10,572 nt of DNA from JBOHHR01 sp050740975 (GTDB taxonomy: Bacteria; Pseudomonadota; Gammaproteobacteria; JBOHHR01). Below are positions 6,042 through 10,572 of this stretch, in pieces; position 1 is the stretch's first letter; each line of letters starts with the position of its first letter. The DNA lies in the NCBI GenBank assembly GCA_050740975.1, contig JBOIEE010000081.1:1-10572 (forward strand), given 5' to 3'. The position numbers and the translations under genes were made by a program. The notes under the pieces were generated by a model, which was not told the origin of the DNA, did not search any database, and was given only the letters and a program-made list of their open reading frames with translations.

Positions 6042-6794
6042 ATGCTGAGCGTCACCAACTTGCATGCGGCCGTGGAGGGCAAAGCGATCTTGTGCGGTCT
6101 CGATCTCGCGATCAATGCCGGCGAAGTACACGCGATCATGGGCCCAAACGGATCGGGGAAAAGCACCTTGGCCCATGTCCTTGCCGGACGGGACGGATAC
6201 GAGGTCACCGCGGGAAGTGTGATCTATCGCGGGCAGGATTTATTGCTCATGGCACCGGAGGAGAGGGCTCGGGAGGGGATATTTTTGGCGTTCCAGTATC
6301 CGGTGGAGATCCCCGGTGTGAACAATGTTTATCTGCTTAAAGCCGCGTTAAATGCAATTCGCAAACATCAAGGTCTGGAGGAATTGGATGCGGTGGATTT
6401 TCTCTCCTTAGTCAAGGAGAAGATGAAGCTGGTCCAGATCGACGAGGGTCTGCTCAGCCGCTCTGTTAACGAAGGCTTTTCCGGTGGTGAGAAAAAACGC
6501 AACGAAATATTCCAGATGGCGGTATTGGAACCACGGCTCGCCATCCTCGATGAAACGGATTCAGGGCTCGATATCGACGCCTTGCGTATCGTAGCAAAAG
6601 GGGTAAACCTGCTGCGCTCTGCAGAACGGGCGATCATCCTCATCACCCATTATCAGCGGCTTTTAAACTACGTCGTGCCGGACCGAGTGCATGTGATATC
6701 CGGCGGGCGCATCGTGAAATCGGGTGGACGGGAGTTGGCCTTGGAGCTCGAGCAGCGCGGTTATGATTGGGTGGGCGCGGAAGCGGCTGCATGA
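6042..6794 (+). CDS. sufC: Fe-S cluster assembly ATPase SufC
   Basis: SufC is the ABC-type ATPase of the SufBC2D complex; its ATP-driven dimerisation reshapes the SufB-SufD core during cluster formation. It is soluble and has no membrane partner. The product has 250 residues (E. coli 248). Walker A GPNGSGKS spans 34-41 with K40, Q-loop Q85, the SufC-type signature FSGGEKKRN 146-154, Walker B AILDE with D170 and E171, and H203 in THYQR; K40, E171 and H203 carry E. coli numbers. The frame is open from an earlier ATG at 5982 that would overlap sufB and add 20 unrelated residues. The ATG at 6042 gives the family start (MLSVTNLHAAVEGKAIL). Its Shine-Dalgarno is weak. The stop overlaps the sufD start (ATGA), suggesting coupled translation. 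Confidence 0.97.
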   Translation: MLSVTNLHAAVEGKAILCGLDLAINAGEVHAIMGPNGSGKSTLAHVLAGRDGYEVTAGSVIYRGQDLLLMAPEERAREGIFLAFQYPVEIPGVNNVYLLKAALNAIRKHQGLEELDAVDFLSLVKEKMKLVQIDEGLLSRSVNEGFSGGEKKRNEIFQMAVLEPRLAILDETDSGLDIDALRIVAKGVNLLRSAERAIILITHYQRLLNYVVPDRVHVISGGRIVKSGGRELALELEQRGYDWVGAEAAA

Positions 6795-8134
6795 ATACTG
6801 CCGTGGAACACTATGCCAGGGAATTCGCCCGCGTGGGACCGGATCTGCCGGGAGCAAAGATCCCGATAATAGCGAACTATCGCCGGCGCGCCATGGCGCG
6901 TTTTCATCAGACCGGGTTTCCAACCACCCGGCTTGAGAATTGGAAATACACCGATGTGGCGCCGATCGCGCGACGGCCATTCCGCTTGGCGACAGTGGAG
7001 GATCGGCCGCTTGAAGAAAACGCGCTGCGTGACTTGCGCTTCGTCGATCTCTCATGCCATGAGCTGGTGTTTGTTAACGGCCATTTTGCGCCACACCTCT
7101 CCAACCCCGATGGGCTGCCGGATGGGGCAAGCGCGCGCAACCTGGCGCAAGTGCTGGCGGGTGAGCCCGAGCTGTTCCATGACTACGTGCGCTATCGTCC
7201 TACCGCTGAGGAGCCAGGCTTCGATGCTCTGAACAGTGCCTTTGTCAGCGACGGGCTGTTGCTCACTCTGGCACCGGGAACCATGCTGGAGAAGCCGATC
7301 CACCTATTATTCGTCTCTAGGCCTAGTGAAACGGCCATAGTAAGTCACCCGCGCGTCATTATCGAAGCTGCTGAGGGGTGCCGGGTGCGAGTGCTCGAAA
7401 GCTATCGGAATGTGAGCGAGTGCGCTAACTTCACCAACGCGGTCACCGAGATCCGCGCCGGCGCGGGCTCTGTGCTTGAACATTACAAGATCCTGGACGA
7501 AGGTGCCGGCGCTTATCACATCGGCCGTCTTTCGATTAGCCAGTGTACCGCTAGCCAGGTGATGTCGCACGCCATCGCTTTTGGGGCGGCGCTATCGCGC
7601 AGCGACATCCACGTCACATTGGATGGGGAGGGAGCGCAGGTGACGCTCAACGGTTTATACCTGGTCGAGGGGCGCGAGCACGTAGACTTTCATACCCGCA
7701 TTGATCACACCCAGCCCTCTACCCGCAGCCGCGAGACCTATAAAGGGGTGCTCAATGGCTCCGGGCGCGGTATTTTCAATGGCAAGGTGGTGGTTCATAA
7801 GGGCGCTCAGAAGGCCGATGCCGCTCTGTCGAACAAGAATCTCTTGCTGTCCAAGCACGCAGAGGCGAACACTAAACCGGAGTTGGAGATCTACGCCGAC
7901 GATGTCGCCTGCAGCCACGCGGCCACAGTAAGCCAGTTGGATGAAAATCAGCTCTTTTATCTGCGTTCGCGCGGCATAGACAGGCAGGTGGGCCTGGCCT
8001 TGTTGACCTACGCGTTTGCCGATGACGTCATCGCCCGCATCCAGATAGAGCCCGTACGACACGCTTTAGAGCAAACCCTGCTTGGCCACTTGCCCGATTC
8101 GAAACGGATCAGGGAGTTAGTGAAATGGCGCTAA
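6791..8134 (+). CDS. sufD: Fe-S cluster assembly scaffold protein SufD
   Basis: SufD is the SufB paralogue in SufBC2D; it provides part of the cluster-building interface and aids iron acquisition. From the ATG at 6791 it has 447 residues (E. coli SufD is about 423). The N-terminal helical part contains the family signature TTRLENWKYTDV. The beta-helix core follows (HVTLDGEGAQVTLNGLY, HTRIDHTQPSTRSRETYKG), ending in the EIYADDVACSHAATVSQLDE and FYLRSRGI motifs. H376 within CSHAAT corresponds to E. coli H360, which works with SufB C405. The frame is open 24 nt further upstream, but that start would lie inside sufC. The chosen ATG overlaps the sufC stop by 4 bases, and GGAAG about 8-9 nt ahead can serve as ribosome site. 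Confidence 0.96.
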   Translation: MNTAVEHYAREFARVGPDLPGAKIPIIANYRRRAMARFHQTGFPTTRLENWKYTDVAPIARRPFRLATVEDRPLEENALRDLRFVDLSCHELVFVNGHFAPHLSNPDGLPDGASARNLAQVLAGEPELFHDYVRYRPTAEEPGFDALNSAFVSDGLLLTLAPGTMLEKPIHLLFVSRPSETAIVSHPRVIIEAAEGCRVRVLESYRNVSECANFTNAVTEIRAGAGSVLEHYKILDEGAGAYHIGRLSISQCTASQVMSHAIAFGAALSRSDIHVTLDGEGAQVTLNGLYLVEGREHVDFHTRIDHTQPSTRSRETYKGVLNGSGRGIFNGKVVVHKGAQKADAALSNKNLLLSKHAEANTKPELEIYADDVACSHAATVSQLDENQLFYLRSRGIDRQVGLALLTYAFADDVIARIQIEPVRHALEQTLLGHLPDSKRIRELVKWR

Positions 8135-9378
8135 GCGTCCCGGCGCAGTCGATGGGAGAACATGCCGATCTCAGTGATCGGCGCGCGGATTTCCCTATTC
8201 TAGCGCAACACGTGCACGGCAGGCCCTTAGCCTACCTCGACAACGCCGCCACCACCCAGAAACCGCGCGCGGTCCTCGACGCGATTGACCGCTATTACCG
8301 AGAAATAAACGCCAATATTCATCGCGGCGTGCACACCCTTAGCATGCGGGCAACGGATGCTTATGAAAACGCGCGAGAGAAGATCCGTGGTTTTATCAAC
8401 GCCGCAGATCTGCGCGAGGTGATCTTTGTGCGCGGGACCACAGAGGCGATCAATCTGGTGGCGCAGAGCTATGGGCGGGCTCAGATCGGGCCGGGGGATG
8501 AGATCCTCATTTCTCACATGGAGCACCATTCCAATATCGTCCCTTGGCAAATGCTGTGCGAGCAAACCGACGCCTTGCTTAAGGTGATCCCCGTTAACGA
8601 GGCGGGAGAGCTCGACCGGGAGGCCTTCGAAAAGTTACTGAGCCCGCGTACACGCCTGCTCGCCCTAGCCCACGTATCGAACGCCTTGGGCACCATCAAC
8701 CCGGTGCGTGAGCTCATCGCCAAGGCCCACGCCTTAGGCGCAGTGGCGGTTATCGACGGCGCTCAGGCGGTAGCGCATTTGGCGGTGGATGTGCAGGCAT
8801 TGGACTGTGACTTTTATGCGTTCTCCGCACACAAGATGTTCGGGCCGACGGGAGTGGGCGTGCTCTATGGCAAGCGCGCTTTACTGGAAAGCATGCCCCC
8901 GTATCAAGGGGGGGGCGACATGATCAAGGCGGTCCGCTTTGAGGGTACGGTGTACAATGACCTGCCATACCGATTCGAGGCGGGAACGCCTAATATCGCA
9001 GGTGTCATCGGATTGGGTGCAGCCGTCGATTACCTTGCAGCGCTCGGGTTCGAAGCGATTGGGCGCTGCGAGCATGAGCTCCTGACCTATGCCACGCAGC
9101 GCCTAAGCGAAGTCCCTGGAGTACGTTTCATCGGAACGGCACGCGAGAAAGCGAGCGTGTTGTCCTTTGTGCTTGACGGTGTGCATCCACATGATGTCGG
9201 CACGGTGCTGGATCACCAGGGGGTAGCCGTGCGTACGGGGCACCATTGCGCCATGCCGCTGATGGAGCGCTTTGCTGTCCCGGCGACGGTCAGGGCTTCG
9301 TTTGCGTTCTACAATACCTTGGAGGAAATCAAGCGCTTACGAGAGGGATTGCATAAGGCCAGAGAGGTCCTGCTTTGA
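8125..9378 (+). CDS. sufS: Cysteine desulfurase SufS
   Basis: SufS is a PLP-dependent group II cysteine desulfurase that turns L-cysteine into L-alanine and a protein-bound persulfide, the sulfur source for the cluster. The product has 417 residues (E. coli 406). The key residues H134, K237 (Schiff-base lysine in FSAHKMFGPTG) and C375 (persulfide cysteine in RTGHHCAMPLM) match E. coli H123, K226 and C364 with a constant offset of 11, due to a longer N-terminus. YLDNAATTQKP near residues 37-47 is typical. The start overlaps the sufD end by 10 bases, and GGGAG lies 8 nt before the ATG. The partner should be SufU, encoded next, as no SufE gene is seen. CsdA is the other possible label, but context decides for SufS. 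Confidence 0.97.
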   Translation: MALSVPAQSMGEHADLSDRRADFPILAQHVHGRPLAYLDNAATTQKPRAVLDAIDRYYREINANIHRGVHTLSMRATDAYENAREKIRGFINAADLREVIFVRGTTEAINLVAQSYGRAQIGPGDEILISHMEHHSNIVPWQMLCEQTDALLKVIPVNEAGELDREAFEKLLSPRTRLLALAHVSNALGTINPVRELIAKAHALGAVAVIDGAQAVAHLAVDVQALDCDFYAFSAHKMFGPTGVGVLYGKRALLESMPPYQGGGDMIKAVRFEGTVYNDLPYRFEAGTPNIAGVIGLGAAVDYLAALGFEAIGRCEHELLTYATQRLSEVPGVRFIGTAREKASVLSFVLDGVHPHDVGTVLDHQGVAVRTGHHCAMPLMERFAVPATVRASFAFYNTLEEIKRLREGLHKAREVLL

Positions 9379-9827
9379 TGTTCGATTTAAAGGATCTCTA
9401 TCAAGAGGTTATCATCGATCATAACCGGCGGCCGCGCAATCACCGCAAAATGGACGGCGCCGACCGCCACGCCGAAGGGTTCAATCCGCTGTGTGGCGAT
9501 AAAGTCAACGTGTATTTAAAGATCGATGACGGGGCGATCACAGACGCGAGCTTTGAGGGTAGCGGCTGTGCGATCTCGGTGGCGTCCGCCTCGTTGATGA
9601 CCGAACAACTGAAAGGTAAAACATTCGCGCAGGCGCAAGCGCTGTTTCATACCTTTCATGATCTCGTGACTGACTCGTGCGGCACCCCGGAAGGCTTAGG
9701 AAAGCTCGGCGTTTTCAGCGGGGTCCGGCAGTTTCCTGCACGGGTGAAATGCGCCACCCTGTGTTGGCACACCTTGGACGCGGCGCTCGAGGATAAGCAA
9801 CAGAGCGTATCGACAGAGAGTTTGTGA
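9378..9827 (+). CDS. sufU: Zinc-dependent sulfur transfer protein SufU
   Basis: SufU is an IscU-fold zinc protein that accepts the persulfide sulfur from SufS by ligand exchange and hands it to SufB. The product has 149 residues. The zinc ligands of the B. subtilis protein are matched: C39 and D41 (in PLCGD), C64 (in SGCAIS) and C125 (in FPARVKCATLCW). The region of about residues 90-112 between the GKTF segment and the FPAR motif is the longer loop that separates SufU from IscU, and the IscU chaperone motif LPPVK is not seen. The ATG at 9378 shares one base with the sufS stop (TGATG). A TTG at 9375 is less likely. The last two codons and the stop lie inside the terminal repeat of the downstream element, so the C-terminus (STESL) may not be the ancestral one. 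IscU is the alternative name used in some annotations. Confidence 0.94.
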   Translation: MFDLKDLYQEVIIDHNRRPRNHRKMDGADRHAEGFNPLCGDKVNVYLKIDDGAITDASFEGSGCAISVASASLMTEQLKGKTFAQAQALFHTFHDLVTDSCGTPEGLGKLGVFSGVRQFPARVKCATLCWHTLDAALEDKQQSVSTESL

Positions 9828-9834
9828 AAAAATC
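9818..9834 (+). repeat. Left terminal inverted repeat
   Basis: These 17 bases are inverted-complementary to 10010-10026 except at one position. The repeat overlaps the 3' end of sufU: codons AGT, TTG and the stop TGA (9825-9827) are within it. Confidence 0.75.
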
Positions 9835-10009
9835 GTCGCGAGCGAAGGGAGGTCGCGTTCCGCCGAAGCGGAGGACCGTTTCGCCGGGAGCGAAACGGAG
9901 TGTAAGCCCCGAAGGGGCGAGTCCCAAGGACGGGACGAGCAACCGGAGTGTATAGTGAAATACATAAGGATTCCGAGCACCGCCGGGACACGAGATCCCG
10001 AGCGCAGCA

Positions 10010-10026
10010 GATTTCTTCACAAACTC
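10010..10026 (-). repeat. Right terminal inverted repeat
   Basis: This is the inverted copy of 9818-9834 with a single mismatch. It ends exactly one base before GGAG (10027-10030), the probable ribosome binding site of sufT, so the translation signal of sufT lies just outside the element. Confidence 0.75.
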
Positions 10027-10039
10027 GGAGTAGACAGCG

Positions 10040-10572
10040 ATGTATGAGGAAGAATCCATCACCCTGGAGCGCGACTGTGAAGCGGTGCTGATCCCGCAAG
10101 GGACGCCGATCACGCTGCCGGCGGGTAGTGTGGTGTTTGTCACCCAGGCGCTGGGCGGCAGCTACACGGTGTCCATTAGCGGCAATCTCGCGCGCATCGA
10201 TGGACGCGATGCAGACGCCCTGGGTTTGGAAGTACCGGAATTCCGTTTGCACGAGGCGGGCGATGAGGGCGAACTTGACGAGTCCTTGATCTGGGATCAG
10301 CTAAAGACCTGTTATGACCCGGAGATCCCGGTCAACATCGTGGATCTCGGCCTTATCTACGAGTGCGAAACGACCAAAGTCGAAGAGGGCAAATACCGGG
10401 TGCGGGTAAAGATGACATTAACGGCTGCCGGCTGCGGTATGGGGCAGTTTTTAGTGGAGGATGTCAGGAGCAAGCTCGAGCGGGTGCCTTGCGTGACAGA
10501 GGCGGACGTGGAGTTAGTATTCGATCCGCCGTGGGATCAGAGCATGATGTCCGAGACCGCCCGCTTGCAAAC
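10040..10572 (+). CDS. sufT: Fe-S cluster assembly/maturation factor SufT (MIP18/DUF59 family), 3' end outside window
   Basis: SufT is a MIP18-domain protein that helps mature Fe-S proteins and is often the last gene of SufU-type suf operons. The 177 codons visible are nearly the full length; the frame continues past the window end without a stop. The N-terminal 75 residues are the SufT-specific region (ERDCEAVLIPQGTPITLPAG). The MIP18 domain follows, with YDPEIPVNIVDLGLIY (92-107) and the cysteine motif TAAGCGMG (128-135, C132), then FDPPWDQSMMSETARLQ. The usual proline two residues before the cysteine (TAPGC) is alanine here. GGAG at 10027-10030 is 9 nt before the ATG. It is separated from sufU by the repeat element but lies on the same strand and probably belongs to the same transcript. 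Confidence 0.93.
   Translation, partial: MYEEESITLERDCEAVLIPQGTPITLPAGSVVFVTQALGGSYTVSISGNLARIDGRDADALGLEVPEFRLHEAGDEGELDESLIWDQLKTCYDPEIPVNIVDLGLIYECETTKVEEGKYRVRVKMTLTAAGCGMGQFLVEDVRSKLERVPCVTEADVELVFDPPWDQSMMSETARLQ

Larger units (their letters stand above)
9818..10026. mobile_element. MITE-like 209-bp element with 17-bp terminal inverted repeats and internal hairpins
   Basis: The left end GAGTTTGTGAAAAAATC (9818-9834) and right end GATTTCTTCACAAACTC (10010-10026) are inverted copies with one mismatch. Weaker similarity extends about 8 bases inward. The interior holds successive short hairpins: CGCGA/TCGCG (9837-9857), TCCGC-CGAA-GCGGA (9859-9872), CCGTTTCGC/GCGAAACGG (9876-9898), GCCCC-GAA-GGGGC (9906-9918), GTCCC/GGGAC (9921-9936), TGTAT/ATACA (9949-9964) and CGGGA/TCCCG (9984-10000). 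It encodes no transposase and is too short to do so. It has the look of a dispersed, non-autonomous intergenic repeat that was inserted between sufU and sufT. No clear target-site duplication is visible. Open minus-strand frames through it are shadows. Copy number cannot be judged from one window. Confidence 0.7.

Noticed and set aside
9837..10000. CRISPR array suggested by regularly following hairpins
   Set aside because: The hairpins differ in sequence, length and spacing; there is no repeated unit with unique spacers.
9656..10252. Minus-strand open frames of 94-198 codons running through sufU, the repeat element and sufT
   Set aside because: They cross two well-supported plus-strand genes and a hairpin-rich repeat. 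Their products are low-complexity arginine/proline-rich and match no family.

Overview
The window looks like a chromosomal segment of a gammaproteobacterium of moderate to high GC. The evidence is an IscR regulator and an IscA that keep Escherichia coli residue numbering at every key ligand, and a SufB, SufC, SufD and SufS set close to the enterobacterial proteins. The genus cannot be told from the sequence. The window splits into a minus-strand left third and a plus-strand right two thirds, which diverge from an intergenic region at about 3536-3723.

Left part, minus strand. A peptide-type ABC transporter ATPase (DppD/OppD/YejF-like) runs off the left edge. It is followed upstream by about 330 bases without a convincing gene, then by two small unrecognised genes (71 and 61 residues, the latter very acidic). 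Upstream of these is a 718-residue ABC exporter (MsbA/MdlB type) with an unusual extra N-terminal domain of about 120 residues ahead of the membrane domain.

Right part, plus strand. This is a compact iron-sulfur cluster assembly operon: iscR - iscA - sufB - sufC - sufD - sufS - sufU - sufT, with sufT cut by the window end. SufS takes sulfur from cysteine and SufU relays it. SufBCD forms the ATP-driven scaffold. IscA carries finished clusters and SufT is a maturation factor. IscR, itself a [2Fe-2S] protein, should sense cluster supply. Two IscR type-1-like sites exactly 30 bp apart lie over a good sigma-70 promoter in front of iscR, so classical autorepression of the whole operon is likely. 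The operon is a mosaic: ISC-type regulator and carrier, SUF scaffold, and SufU in place of SufE. The genes are tightly packed, with overlaps at sufC/sufD, sufD/sufS and sufS/sufU.

The most unusual feature lies between sufU and sufT. It is a 209-bp element bounded by 17-bp terminal inverted repeats with one mismatch and filled with about seven short hairpins. It looks like a non-autonomous, MITE-like intergenic repeat. Its left terminal repeat supplies the last codons and the stop codon of sufU, and its right end stops just before the sufT ribosome binding site.
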